A DNA stretch of 64,000 bases from Mariannaea sp. PMI_226 (GCA_024336345.1 JANFOG010000004.1:1364001-1428000); one strand, 5' to 3'; positions 1 through 12,414 are shown, counted from the first letter of the stretch. The notes: generated by a model from the sequence alone, not told the origin. Numbers and translations: made by a program.

Positions 1-960
1 TCTAATGGGAACAAGGCATTTCTCCAGGCCATGTTGGCCCGGGGAGCAATTACTTTTGAAGAATCACGCCCAGTGATCGCCGCCATATTGAATGCCGACG
101 AAGGTGGAAACCGAATCCGACCCGAAGAGGTCACCGAGGAGCAGTTCAAATCATATGTAGACGCTGCCTCGAAAGCTGCGTCCATGTTCGATTTTGAAGT
201 TCGAAGTATTGTGCACCAAACCACCAAGCAACGCATATATGCCATAGTCAACACGACATCAGACCCGCAAACACAACTTGCAACAACATACAACCCTGAT
301 GAGTTATCATTCATCAAGCGAATCCTCGATGCGATGTTCGAAAAATACAACTCACCCCGCGCCGAAGTACTCGCTATCACTGAGATGCAAGCCATAAAAT
401 TTGCGAGACCTGACCGGAGACAAACTATCGTCGATGAAGAAGCCCAAACGCAAACACCTGTTGATAAAGGCCTGAAGCATAGTGAGGTTGAAGCTGTGTT
501 GGAAAGCCTAGTTCAAGGTGGATGGTTCGAGAGGAGTTACGCATCCTACTATAGTTTATCACCTCGGGCACTCCTGGAGCTGCGCCCGTGGCTTATCGAG
601 ACATATAATGATCCAGACGCTGACCCGGAAGATTGGCAACGGATCAAGTTCTGCGAAGCTTGCAAGGAAATTGTTACGGTTGGGTTAAGATGCGACGAGC
701 CGGAATGTACATTTCGACTACATGAGATTTGCGAAGATGCCTTTTGGAGGACACGGAAAAGCAAAAAGTGCCTAAAATGCTCCACGGCATGGACAGGTGA
801 GAAATGGGTTGGTGAAAGAGCGGTCAACAGGTCGGCCGGTCACCATGGAGGCCGCAATCGAGGGGGCGCTTCTCGACGAACGACGGCGAACGAAACAATT
901 TCCCAAGATGGTCCTGAGGAAGAAGCTGAGGAACCAGGGGAGAATTTATATGATCCATGA
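1..960 (+). CDS. nse1: Nse1, RING-like subunit of the Smc5/6 complex (5' end outside window)
   Basis: The frame is open from base 1 to a TGA at 958-960, and in-frame codons precede the first ATG at 31, so the true start lies upstream; judging from the family only a short N-terminal piece is missing. The middle has the Nse1 winged-helix region. The C-terminus carries a variant RING (CEACKEIV ... CDEPEC ... LHEIC ... KKCLKCSTAWTG, about bases 649-800), the C4HC3 pattern typical of Nse1, followed by a low-complexity tail rich in R, G and E. In the family Nse1 pairs with Nse3 (MAGE) and Nse4 in the nucleus to support Smc5/6 DNA binding and repair, and stimulates ubiquitin ligase activity. No intron is visible. 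Assignment rests on the overall motif order and is firm at family level. Confidence 0.88.
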   Translation, partial: SNGNKAFLQAMLARGAITFEESRPVIAAILNADEGGNRIRPEEVTEEQFKSYVDAASKAASMFDFEVRSIVHQTTKQRIYAIVNTTSDPQTQLATTYNPDELSFIKRILDAMFEKYNSPRAEVLAITEMQAIKFARPDRRQTIVDEEAQTQTPVDKGLKHSEVEAVLESLVQGGWFERSYASYYSLSPRALLELRPWLIETYNDPDADPEDWQRIKFCEACKEIVTVGLRCDEPECTFRLHEICEDAFWRTRKSKKCLKCSTAWTGEKWVGERAVNRSAGHHGGRNRGGASRRTTANETISQDGPEEEAEEPGENLYDP

Positions 961-1414
961 AACCGGCCCAGTGTATTGGCAATCCTGCGGTATAGGATGC
1001 CCGAATAACCAAATGAAATGGGCTTCAAAAACAATAATAATGTCCATCACCTGTCTTCTAGTATCGGCTGCTATTGCAGAGGGCAGCTGGCTACCAACTA
1101 TGAATTACATACCCAGGGAGAGGAATGACCTGGTATCAAGATGATGTGAGGTTGGAGGGGGTGGCGCGTGATGTCATAGTGGCGGTGCTACAGGCCTGCA
1201 TTGGTCTGGAGCTCTCCAGCTGCATGAAATAGAGACCAACTTCCAAGCGCGCGCCTATGATTCACCAGCCGACTTATATTTGACGCATTAAACCTCGATT
1301 CTGCCTGACTCTCTATTTCCGTTTCTGGGGGTGCCTAGCTCACGACCTGCGCGCTCTCCAACCGACATCCTGCTTAACCCAAACGACACCAACTCGAAGC
1401 CATCGAAAGATAAG
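961..1414. other. Intergenic, nse1 to membrane-protein gene
   Basis: Tandem junction holding the nse1 3' region and the leader of the next gene. The frame of the downstream gene is open back to a GTG at 1331 but has no ATG before 1415. I see no RNA gene or repeat here. Confidence 0.5.
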
Positions 1415-2889
1415 ATGTTGGAGTATTTCAAATCCAAAAAGCCCAAGAAGAAGCAGGGGGACAAGGAGCCCGAACACCAGGTGGAGAATACGGAGAATGC
1501 AGCGCGCATACCCGATGTCAAGGCTGTCATCGATGACAAACACGGCGACCACGACACGGATTCAAGTTCGGCCTCCGGTCATACACATGCGACCCCGGTG
1601 TTGGATCGGAACGATGAGGCATGGCTGAAAAGCATTTTGGATACCGATGGCCCCCCTCCCCCGCTTCCCCCGCGTGTCAAGACGCCCCAACTCGAGCTAT
1701 CTGACAGTGATTCGGTGTTGGAAAACAAAAAGTCAGTCGAGCTTGTGAGGCCAGACGGAGAAGGCGAGACCAAAGACCAAGATAAGGAAGACGCCAAGGA
1801 GAAAAAGAAGAGAGAGAAAAAAGAAAAAAAGGAGGCGGAGAAGAAGGAAAAAGAACAGAAGGAGAGGGAGAAGAAGGAAAAGAAAGACAAGGGCAAAGAG
1901 GCCGACACAGGGAAAGACGAAGAACAACATCATCATCGTCTGACGCTCCTCTTCTCAAGAAATAAGAAGCATGGCGACACCCTCAAGGTTGAAGATGCTG
2001 CTATCACTCCACAGGAGGCCGAGCGAGAGAAGGAGGAGCTGGGAAGCATCCTGGACCGGTTGAATTTGAAAGCAAAGAACAACAAAATCGTATCAATGTC
2101 GAATGATTCATCTGACCTCCTCCAGAGCTTCACACAAGTCTTCAAGGATCTCGTCAACGGAGGCCCCACAGCCTATAAGGACCTTATGAACCTCTTTGAC
2201 GACCGCGATGGTGCACTCAACAAGGGATTTGAGAAATTACCTTCATCTCTTCAAAAGTTGGTCACACAGTTGCCTGAAAAATTGACTGCATCGCTCGCCC
2301 CAGAACTGCTCGCTGCAGCAGCAGAGAGCCAAGGACTTAAGGCTGAAACTAGCAAGGGTGTAAAGGACGCCACTTTGAAGCTCCTGACACCACAAAACCT
2401 GACAGAGCTGGTGACGAAGCCAGGTGCCATGGTGAGCATGCTCAGAGCGATTGTCAACGCACTCAAGTTGAGATGGCCGGCTGTTATGGGCACAAATGTC
2501 CTGTGGAGCGTTGGTCTCTTCTGTAAGTCCTTAACTATCCTACGCACTGCCTCGACTATTGCTTTACTAAATGTGCCGTGTTAGTACTCATGTTTGTGCT
2601 CTGGTATTGTCATAAGCGTGGTCGTGAGGTTCGACTCGAAAAGGAACGGTCCGATGCGGAAGCAGGCATAAATGACGGTGACCGCATTGAAGAACTTCCG
2701 GATGATCCGCTTCTTCCCGCTCCCGAAGCGTCATCCGCAGCGACAGCAGAAGCAGCAACACCACCACCGGCGAGCGCTCACGAATCTCCAAAGCCAACGG
2801 CTGTGGAGCTGACCGACCCTGTTTCGCCACTGGATTTGTCTAAACGACAAACTGGACTGTACGTCCCAGCCGACAGTAGCCGTCCTTGA
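1415..2889 (+). CDS. Uncharacterised single-pass membrane protein with K/E-rich region
   Basis: Two exons, 1415-2522 and 2585-2889, joined across a 62-nt intron (GTAAGT donor, TTAG acceptor, ACTAA motif near the 3' end); product 470 aa. The first in-frame ATG (1415, starting MLEYFKSKKPKKK) was chosen because the open frame upstream contains only a GTG. Residues about 117-168 are an almost pure Lys/Glu coiled-coil-like block. After a predicted helical segment (about 210-350) comes one hydrophobic stretch at about 356-378, followed by the basic HKRGRE, a stop-transfer-like signature, and an acidic/proline-rich tail. The splice restores the membrane segment (GLF joined to LLMFVLW), which supports the intron. 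I do not recognise the family. The layout suggests an anchored protein with a large charged N-terminal face; function unknown. Confidence 0.75.
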
Positions 2890-3231
2890 AGCAAGTTGGC
2901 CTTGCAGAATACGTAGGTATGGAAATGAAACTTGGATGAACCCCCACAGCTTTTCTGGAAGCTTTTGATTCGAGTTGAAGGAATCGAAATGCATCGACAT
3001 GTAATGAGGATACCCGGTGCGTTTGTGTTTGTTTGGAATTTTCTTATATTATATATGTTGAGTGTTACCTAGACGAATACAATATCTGTTTCGTCTACTA
3101 TTTTCTGCGAGACAGATCATAATATCTAATCGTATTTGGGTATCTTTTTTTTTGGAGCCAACTAAAACCAAATCCGGGGACCAATCCCCTCCGTTGATCC
3201 TTTGCCTCTGTCCATTCCGCGTGGCTTCTGT
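2890..3231. other. Convergent 3' intergenic
   Basis: Shared 3' region between the membrane-protein gene (+) and bre2 (-). It has AT-rich stretches (TTATATTATATATG near 3043) and a T9 run near 3145, compatible with 3' UTR and polyadenylation signals. Nothing else is seen. Confidence 0.5.
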
Positions 3232-4969
3232 CTAATCGTCCTCTAGCAATTCCTTAATCTCCTCTCTACCTGGTGCCATAGCCACAGCCTGGCTTTTATC
3301 ACTAACTCCCTCGCGATCCGTTGCACCCCCGCCATCTTGCATCCAAAAGTCTACTTCGTCGATGATGTCGTATACAATATCCTCGGCAATCTGGTCGTGG
3401 TAGCGCTCTGAGACGGCACGGATTTTATCCAGAGGGCTCCCAGGGGGGCGAACCATGTCGACCTCGCCTCCCGTCGTATCATATCCAGGTGGCGGGTACC
3501 AAAAGTCAGGACCAAAGTTGACTTCTGCGGTGCCTCCTCGGAATACGCTCACAGCCGGGTAGTAACCTAACATGCTATCATCGAAGCCTTCGCGGGCACC
3601 GCCATGCTGAACCTGCTGGGGAGAAGGGCGGGAGGCGGGCGGCAGGAACCCAAGAAGGTTCTCAAAAGCAGTGCCCATCAAGACGCCATTCTTGTAGACG
3701 CGAATGCATGAGTTGGGAAGGGTGCGCAAGTCTGGTGTTGGATGAGTAGGGCTCGGGGTTTCGGAGGAGCCGCTTGAGCTTGTGGGGGATGGGTTCATGA
3801 GGTCTTCGAGCGCTTTCGTTGGGTGATACTCATTCTTCTCGAAGTAGGTGTGCGCTTTAAATCGGATTGGAACACGGTCTCGTACGACATTTGGCGCTTC
3901 CGTCGTTGGCGGGGGTGCTTCGTCAGACTGGTCTACGGCAGGATTGTATTCCCCAGACATAATCTTTCGATGTAAGTGTTCCGATGGGAGCTGGATCTCT
4001 AGTCCAATCACATCGTTCTCCTGGATGGCCTGACCGGGAGGAAAGAAGTCCTTTGGCCGAGACATGTGAACTTTTTCGCCAGCAACGTCACGAATTCCGT
4101 AACTGTACGCGTCAAAGCCAACAGGTGCGTCTAACGAAGCTTCACGCCGTGCCCATCCCATTCGAACATGCATTCCGCTGTCTCGACTGGCCTCACCATC
4201 CTTGGTTTCTTGAATTCCTTGTACAATCTTGCACTCCCAATACCATCTGCCCTCACGTACTGCCACATTGGCTCGAGCCATGCGAAATCCCTTGTTTGTT
4301 GTTACTAGCCGTGCCATTTTATCAAAAAATACATGCCCTGCGGCATCTTCGAAACTCATGCGAGGCCCAAAAGGCTCTGACTCCGTCTGACGATAGTAGA
4401 TGGTCGAAGGGAAGAGGGGGTCGGCGATGCAATGGTTGTAACGGAAATTTTTCTTGTTAGAGACGCTGTGTGCTGCGTGAGTACGAGACATCTTGCGGCA
4501 ACGAAACTAAATGCATAGCTTACTGATCAGAAGTTTCAAAGAACTCAACGGTGCCGCCATTGGAGATTGTGATCTCATGATGAGGAGTCATGACAGGACC
4601 GCGCGGAGGATCAAAGTCGGCAAGCTTTGGCGGCGCGAGCTTGTATCGCAAGGGGCCAGACTCGAGGTGTTCGGACTGTTTTGTGGCCTTTGGGTCAGGA
4701 GTGGCGCGGGCACTATCGATGTTGACACCTTTGGATTCGCGCTTTTTGAGAGTTTCTTTCTTCGTCCGCGCTGACTTGGAGCGGGCTGCTTGAGCAGCAT
4801 CGTCGGGAGCGAGGGAATCCGATGAGGGCTTAACTTCGGGGTTCAGAGGGGATGGGACCGCAGGGCTGTGGCCTTCGTCGAGAGCTCGCTTTTGGGGGAT
4901 GGAGGAGAGAGGGACAATGGTGGGAGTCGATTCCCGCTTCGGGCTACCAATCTCTGATGATGAAGCCAT
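3232..4969 (-). CDS. bre2: Bre2/Ash2-like SPRY subunit of COMPASS H3K4 methyltransferase
   Basis: Two exons on the minus strand, 4969-4524 and 4465-3232; intron 4466-4523 (58 nt, GTAAGC donor, ACACAG acceptor); product 559 aa. The splice yields a continuous ETSDHVSNKKNFRYNHCIAD, matching the conserved entry into the SPRY region of Bre2/Ash2. Residues 1-110 are a basic, disordered leader. A conserved strip RYKLAPPKLADFDPPRGP follows, then a SPRY domain from about 185 to 490 (RWYWECKI, DAYSYGIRD, KVHMSRPKDFF) containing a long acidic/proline insertion. The C-terminus EEIKELLEDD resembles the Sdc1/DPY30-contact tail of the family. Bre2 acts in the nucleus with Set1, Swd1, Swd3, Spp1 and Sdc1 to methylate histone H3 lysine 4. 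It is divergent from sreA across 3.6 kb. Confidence 0.9.
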
Positions 4970-7900
4970 GGGGAAGAGCGTGTGTACGGAAGATGGTGGG
5001 GATCAATTACAACAAAGGGAGGATGAATGCAAATGAGAGCGCAAGAATGCGAGCTCTCGCATAAACAGACGCCGAGGCTGTAGCAATCGTAGGCACAGAG
5101 ACAAGGCTGAAGCTAATAATATGCCGAGATAGGCAAGGTAGCCCTGGGCCAGGCGGTTGCGCACTTGGTTCAATTTTCGTCGCAACCAGTGGAAGTCGCG
5201 ACGCGATCTGACAGAAGGTAGGATGATGCAGGCAGACGCGTAGCTACCTAGGTACCTTACCCTACACATGCATTGGTGTACGTAGTGTGCCTGAGAAGGC
5301 ACAGCGTACATAGGTACCCAATTTTTTACCATTCCAGCACCTTTAATCTAATCTAACAGGACCTTGTGTACGTACTTTCTACTGGTTCAGTCAGCAGCTC
5401 TCCAATCTCAATGAAAAGTCGCGAGGGAAAAGGGTGGCTCTGTACTCCGTACTGGGACCGTATTGGAACCGTATTGGGTACTGTAACCTCGTCATTCCTG
5501 GTACTGTGCATGGCACGAAGGCCACACGGCCTCACTACGTAATGTGCAGTGTGTAGCCATTATCGGTACCTACCGAGGTATGTACCTACCTAAACAGATT
5601 GGCAGGTAGGATCGCGCTGCACCAACGAAAAGGCTTCCAATTGAAAGCTTTGTAAAGAAAAAGTTGGAGCCACAAAAAAGAGGGTCCGATCTCGGCCTAG
5701 TGTGGCTTGGATCTCAGTCCGTCGGGGCAAACGGATCCCTATGAGGGGCCGGGCAACGCCGTGTATGGTGTCAAAAGACCACCATGTTTTTTTGGGGGCA
5801 AGCTGGACCAATGAGGCGAGCCCGAATGTAATCGAAGACTTCTCAGGGGCGAGGGAGGAGGGCCAAGAGATGAAAGCTTTCCAACAGAGCCGCCGCCAAA
5901 AAGGGTCCCGACTCCACCCCATAAATCTGGCGAGACGTCGGTCGAGGTTTGCGAATTGCCATGCTATGACGGGGTGATTATTCTCATAGTCCGCATGGGA
6001 GAGAGGTAATTTTTTTTTCGCCTGCACAATATTATTGAGCGACTTGTTTGTGTGAGGAGCTATGGGAGGAGGAGGAGCAATATAGCCTAGCTTAATATTG
6101 AGTGGTGGATTCCGTAACATTGCATTTGGAAACTCCAGCTTACTCCCGACTGAGAAGAATCCCGGATCAGACGTTGCCCAAAACCCTACCCATGCCAAGC
6201 TTTGGTAGAATTTCAGCAGCTTAAGATCTCTCCTCTTCAGCCCTCTCTCCACACTGGGAATCATTCGTGTGCGTGCGTGCACAGAGTGTCCTTGGTGCGC
6301 GAAGCAACCATACTCGGATAGCCCAACATCATGTTTGGAATCAAACTACGAATTACGGACCAGAAGGCCCGTTATTAAACCAGATCTCTGGCTCTCCATG
6401 TAGTCGGAAACAGAAAACGGGGCCTGTTCTGGCACCTACACATGCTAGTTACCTCTATAGATTAGGCGGACTCCATCTCCCCAGTCCACCGCCGCTTCTC
6501 CTTTTCCACACCTACTCTGGAGCATATTTCGTACAGATTACGAAGTACATACTGTACACACTTATCACCTGGGTGTCATTGCAGAAGAACGCTATCTGCT
6601 ACCTCTACCGCTGGATTGAGACCGGCTGCCGTCAAGTACTCTGTCATCTGCAGGCTGCGTGCATGCCGTAATTTGATCCAGGCACTTGAGGTACCTGGCT
6701 GCAATATCTTACCTGCGTATCTGCCTGGTCCGCCAAGTTTTATTTTTCTCTCACTCTCCTCCCCCTTGCATCCCACGTTCGGCACTTACTCCCAACTAGC
6801 CGCACACCGACCTTAGAACAAAACGGGTCAGAATCTTTGGGCCTTTCTTCCTTCTTGTTACGACTGTGGGTGTTTGTTTGTGTCACGCACGTCACTCCCG
6901 CTGCTCAACTCGTCCATCGCCAAACATCATTCGAATTCACATACGCACACGCCTTCATCCATTCCCTTGGGATTGTCTGTGAGCGTGACATTAACAGGCA
7001 TACGTTTCTAGTCCTGCCTGCCACCCCCCCCTACGCCACGCACACACCCTCGTCATCGCAGTCGCAGTCGCAATCCTCCTTCGCAGCATTTGTCATGGGC
7101 TTCCTTGTCTCCTAACACCCGTTCAACGTATGCATATGCACCTGCTGGTATCCTCTCTCTCTCTCCCTCTCAAACCATTGCCCAGTCTGGTTCACTCCCA
7201 TCCCCTCTACGAAGACGTTGAGGGCAAGAGGGTTCCCCAGCACACATCTTCAGCCTGCTTCTCACCGGTTGTTGTTGTTGTTCTCTTGTCAACTCTGGGC
7301 ACCTTCATCTCCCCTGTTCGCCCATTCCCCTTACATAGTACATCTGTCCAGAGCTAGGAATAGCCCACAATCCACAGTCCACTTGCGGCTGTGATCTGAT
7401 CATTCACCCCAATTGGCTTTCATTCCTCACCTTTGCCATATTGTACCGGACTTGGTACATCCCTGGCCAGCTCGCTTTCTACCCAGGCGCACCTTGTTGC
7501 TAGGCGTCTCAATTATCTTTAGTTCTTGCTACCTGTTTAGCCCCCGAGTCATCTGACCCTTCGCCATAACTTCTTCACTGCACCCTTCACGGCTCTCCCG
7601 TCGCCCTACGAACTCACTCAACCCCCATTTCAGGCTTGGGAATTGTTTTGCTTGTGTCGACTGTGCCATCCAACGCTACCGATCCGATACGATTATTCGG
7701 CTTACAAATCTCGTCATCCCCTGGAGTACTTCTTCACCTAGACAATCGCCTAGATCAACACTTGAACTGACTGGCTTGACGGCTTCCCGCAGAAAGTTAC
7801 GAAGGTCAAATCGTCTGACCTCCGTCCACCACACGCCACGATTTCAGCCTTTCATTGTCAACTGTCAAGGTACCGCTTTGAGTAGACAAAAAAAAAACGA

Positions 7901-8571
7901 CTGTTCCGAGCACCCGACAACAATCACCTTCGCTCCTGGGAACCCCCCACCTCAACTGAACTGACTCGGCTTTGATGGTGGTTTTCTCCCGCCATCTCCC
8001 AGGGTCGACAGCGGACCACTCTAGCACCGCTCAGTGGTTTTCTAACCGGTTCTTTTCCCATTACGTCTTGGCACATCACAAACCCATCCCTTGTTAGTTG
8101 CCCCGTTCGTCTGGTACCTCTCCGTCATCGATACTAGTCGGAGAAATCACTGTGCGAATTTGCCCCAGCCTACCTAAGCGTCCGAAGTGCCAAGTACTGC
8201 GTACACGAAACCGTGCCAGTACCTCACCGAGCGTCGCCTCTCTCTCGTTGGCGGGTTAGACATTCAATTTCAACTTACTTGGGTTTGCCATCTCCAAGTT
8301 TGCCTTTGCATTATTCTCCCAAAAAAATCAACCTCACGATCCCTTCTCTTTACCCTCCCTCCCCCCACGACCATCCCCCCTTTCCCAGCCAGACCCTGGC
8401 CTGTCTCACATTCGGAGCGAATGCATGCTACTACCTTCGTTCTGTGACGGACCAATCCAACTTGACCCCAGCCCACCGTCGGACCACAGCGCCTCACTCT
8501 ACAAAAACACTCTCGAATCTCTGCGCTTCAGTCGTCATCTTTCGCTTGACCATCCCGCTCGGTCCCCTGGA
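4970..8571. other. Divergent bre2-sreA intergenic region with long pyrimidine-rich leader
   Basis: 3.6 kb without a convincing gene. The bre2-proximal part has a cluster of palindromic TACCTAGGTACC-type motifs (5245-5256, 5311-5320, 5565-5592). From about 6800 to 8571 the plus strand is strongly pyrimidine-rich with CT runs and a (GTT)5 tract near 7268-7283, as in long fungal 5' leaders, so much of it is probably sreA promoter and leader. The 230-codon minus-strand ORF at 5590-6282 has no ATG at its start and no recognisable domain. An upstream ORF at 8421-8447 is listed separately. Confidence 0.5.
8421..8447 (+). promoter_or_regulatory. Short upstream ORF overlapping an in-frame sreA ATG
   Basis: Within the 7-mer ATGCATG, the first ATG (8421) opens an 8-codon ORF ending in TGA at 8445-8447. 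The second ATG (8425) is in frame with sreA and would add 49 residues. The two starts are mutually exclusive for a scanning ribosome. This is a directly visible arrangement; a regulatory role is inference. Confidence 0.45.
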
Positions 8572-10369
8572 ATGAACGAGGGCACCCAGCCGGGGGTGCC
8601 TTACGGCCAGCAGCGCGAGTCTGCTTCTGGGCGAACCGCCTTGCCCTCCAGGCCAATGTCATCCAAACCTCGCCATGTTCTTGGGATGCCCTCTCAAGAA
8701 CGTACCCGCCTCCCAACGGACTCGGAATATCGTGCATATGGCTCAACATCTGGTGGTACCTCACCATGTTCAAGTGCGAGTCCTCCTGCTAGCACAATAA
8801 CCAAAGTACCAAGCCCTGACTCCACCAGGCCAGAGCAGAGCTCCAAGGGAGGCTCAAGTAGCCAAGGCCAAGTATGCAGGTGAGTTACTCGCTCCTCTGG
8901 TTTGGTTTCATTGATCAGCCTTGCTAATTGTTGGCAGTAATTGTGGCACAACTCGGACTCCGTTATGGAGAAGGTCACCCCAGGGTGCGACCATTTGCAA
9001 CGCATGCGGTCTGTATTTGAAGGCTAGAAATGCGGCTCGTCCTACAAGTCTCAAGAGACCTCCGAATGTTGTTCCAGCAGACCCTCTTCGAACTGCTCCG
9101 GCCAAATCTCAATCATCCTCATCAAAAAGCTCACCAAATCCAGCCGCTTACGTTTCTGCTGACCAGACTGGAGGAACTTGCCCTGGTGGTGGCAGATGTA
9201 ATGGAACAGGAGGCGCAGAAGGCTGCAACGGTTGCCCTGCTTACAACAACCGTGTGTCTAAGAGCGGCAATCTCAGTATTGTTCAGAAGCGACAAGGGTG
9301 TGGAAGCCACAAGGACGGCATGAAATCTGAGCCTATTCCCGTCGATGTAAATGCACTGGAAGGCCAAAATGCGAATGCATCGGTTGTGATCGCGTGTCAA
9401 AACTGTGCGACTACCATCACTCCTCTGTGGAGACGAGATGAAAGTGGCCATACTATTTGCAACGCTTGCGGTGAGTTTCTAGATGTGACACTTTTACTTT
9501 CTCAACTGCTGACGCGAGGACTAGGTCTGTATTATAAACTTCATGGGGTTCATCGGCCAGTGACTATGAAAAAAGCGACCATCAAACGACGAAAACGAAT
9601 AATACCAGCTGCCCAGGATGAGGAGATGGAAGATGTTGATTCGGCGGTCGAAACGCAAAGTCAACCTCCCGTGCCGACTCCGGAGAGAGGATCGATGAAT
9701 GATGACGGATCTATCAATCTGGGCCTGCGCCGTCGCCAGGAACATCCCCTTACCATTGAACCGCATCCTGTGGATAATGTCATGCGCTCAACAAATCAGA
9801 CAATCTCGCCTCTACCATCTGCTTCTGATCTTGTAGCCTACCACCAAGCTGAGGGCTCTCGCAATACCCTATCTTCACATCATGATGATAACCGGCTACC
9901 TCCAATCACTTCGATGGGTTCTGTTGGTGACAGGCAGTCTTCACTCTCGCCCGCATCATTTCTTTCACCAGGGCGCAAACGATCATATTCGATAACAGAT
10001 GGCGAACCTTTCAATACTACCGAGCATGGCCAGGAGACCGCGAAGCGCATTTCCGGAATCAAGATCAACTCGATTCTCAATCCTTCCAACCCAATCGATA
10101 GTTCACCGAAAGCAGACAGCGATGATGGGGATTACTCTCTGCCTCCCATTCGATCCCCTGGCAGCACGACTGCCTCAGCTCCGAGCCCTGGAGAATTTTC
10201 AAATAGAGGCCACACGCCGGGCGCCCCATCGGTTTCACGCGATTTGAATATGGAGAACGAGAGGCTCAAGGCTGAACGCCGTGCGACGCTCCAACGGGAG
10301 GCCGATAGAATGCGGGAGATGCTTGCCGCCAAAGAACGGGAATTGCAGGAGCTTGGCAATGATTTATGA
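8572..10369 (+). CDS. sreA: SreA/Urbs1-type GATA factor, repressor of siderophore synthesis and iron uptake
   Basis: Three exons, 8572-8879, 8938-9470 and 9525-10369; introns 58 nt (8880-8937) and 54 nt (9471-9524), the second inside finger 2 and without a stop in frame. Product 561 aa. GATA finger 1 is Cys102/105/123/126 and finger 2 is Cys256/259/277/280, both CX2CX17CX2C with TPLWRR. Between them lies a cysteine-rich region (Cys184/190/199/202, [19 protein letters not shown]) diagnostic of SreA/SRE/Urbs1 and thought to sense iron, probably through an Fe-S cluster. A C-terminal coiled coil (about 520-561, [17 protein letters not shown]) also fits. Known role: nuclear binding to HGATAR sites to repress siderophore and iron-uptake genes under iron sufficiency, opposite HapX. 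I preferred ATG 8572 (purine at -3) over the in-frame ATG 8425; N-terminal length is uncertain. Confidence 0.92.
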
Positions 10370-12414
10370 AAATGGGTTCACTACGGCAAATACCAATGAT
10401 TTAACGAAATTTCGACCATACCAGCAAGGAGTCACTGGAAAACGGGCGACTGTCAATGGATTGGGGCGGTTTTTTTTGGGGTGTCTTTTTTTGGAAGGGA
10501 ACCGGGGCAGGCGCTTTTGGATTTCATTTTACACACGACATTTCATGCCGACTAGGGACTCATGATACTGAATGTAGGAGCTGAGAGGAATCATGCCAAT
10601 TCATGCTCCAGGAGGGCTGTATTACTTATGCATAGTCGAAAACGATGGACGAGAAGGGGTGTATGCAACTGAGTATGGGGCGTGGGAGCTGTGGTACTCG
10701 GATACTCGGATTGGAAAATCACCTGTCTATATTTTGGCATCCGCACATAGATTCAGGATTATAAGCTGTAGAGAGCGGGAAGTGCACTGTCTTTCCCATA
10801 ATAGGGAGTTAGAGTGGAAGTAGATATCCTCAAATCGCTCTCAATGGGAACTGTGTCAGACCCTCCAGGCCTTGTTTTTTCTTTGATTTATGAAGGCTAC
10901 GCAAGCACGAAATGCCGCGAAACCACATTTCTACGAGGTGCAGTGCCTCGGAAGAATGCACGGGTTGGGAGGAAAAGATTGGCCTGGGTCCATGTGTCGA
11001 TAATCATGAGCTCGCACGGGAGTAACGGCCGCGGCCCAAGGCGGGGTTTAGATGAAGCAGGCATCCGTGTTTTTCGGGTCATCTGACGAGACTCGAACGT
11101 GAGGGGGGAATTATTGGCCAGATTGGTATAGCCCATGGGCTCAGTGGCGTTCACATAATATCATCATTTTGACGTGATCAAATGAGTGAGTGTGTGAGTG
11201 AGTGAGCGTCTGCCAGCAAGATACTACCCCCGCGCCAAGTGTTTTCGGCAGCTCTCACCTCGGTCGCCGAGATATGGATTTTTCCAGTAAAGCACCAGTG
11301 AGCTACTGGTTCTGAAATGTTTCGTATTGGCCCATGTTCTGGGAAAACAGAAGCCATACTATGTACCATACCTGGACTGACAACACTGAGCACTCTGTTC
11401 GGTATGCCTGTGCCAGACATCAGGGGTGGGCCAAACATCCGGGCGCTGCTGTGCCGAACATCAGTTCAACCATCCAATAGCCACTCTTCGGTGGATGAGC
11501 TGACTACAGCAGGTCTAGATTCCGGAGTAGTTAAAAGCCAACCTAGTAGTTGAAAATGAGTCGATGAAGAAATGGAGAGGCGAGGAAGCCATTGTTCATG
11601 CCTAGGTAAGTTAGTAGTTGTTTACACATAATCCCTCAAAACGATTCAAGTGGATGACCTATACGGGCTTTTTGGTTCGTCGCATTTATTAAGCTTATCA
11701 CTCGCCTGCATGTTCTGTACTGCACCACAGCTCTCAAATTGGCTAACTACTGTCCCTATATTTGGTTGTGTAGCTCCGTAAAATACTTGGCTGGTCGGAG
11801 TGAGATATTATCCGATGAATTATTGAATGCATCGCCAGCTCAGAGCCATGCAGTCCCCAACCCCCCCACGCGAGCCTACGCAAACCGTTCCACGTCAACT
11901 TGCTTTAGCGTAACTTGGCGATGAATAAATTCGTCTCGCGGCAGTGAATGTGAGATGTTAATACTGCGTATTTGCATTATCTATTATCCAATATAGTAGG
12001 ACAGCATTATTTTAAGATGGATGGAGGCTGTGTTAGACTATCCTGCCTTGACTACCCACGCGATACATGTCGCCATAGGGGGCCCTTGTTCTAGTTTTCA
12101 AGTATATGTATTATTCTCAATATCAACAATTGTACTCCTCGTAGACGTAGATTTTATAAATGAGGGCACTTGAGGCGGTAAAGGCATGAATGAAGATGGA
12201 AGACTCAGTTGGTTTGGTGGCAAGAAAACGCAATCGAACGCATACTCTCTCAAGTTACATAACACACCTGTCACCAAAATTGAAGAACAAGGACAGTTTT
12301 CTTTTTTTCTCTAGAAAGATGGCTATATAACTTATAATCTTTACTTCTTTTCTTTGAATCAGCCTGCACGAAACCTCTTCTCACTCTCATTTCTCATGTG
12401 CTTCCAAGTAGTGA
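10370..12414. other. Intergenic downstream of sreA
   Basis: 2.0 kb between the sreA stop and the convergent 3' end of the next minus-strand gene. It contains the sreA 3' region, a GAGT-type microsatellite at 11183-11208 and AT-rich sequence towards 12 kb. The small ORFs here (76-90 codons) have no domains or plausible splicing. No RNA gene recognised. Confidence 0.5.
11183..11208. repeat. TGAG microsatellite
   Basis: Imperfect tandem TGAG/TGTG units (tgagtgagtgtgtgag then tgagtgagcg) in intergenic sequence. Confidence 0.8.

Noticed and set aside
5590..6282. 230-codon minus-strand ORF between bre2 and sreA
   Set aside because: Begins at a GTG, has no domain, no splice continuation and unbiased composition; probably chance.
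6559..7518. HGATAR sites (TGATAA at 6562-6567, AGATAA at 7513-7518) upstream of sreA as autoregulatory elements
   Set aside because: Two such hexamers in 3.6 kb are expected by chance, and neither matches the extended ATCWGATAA form.
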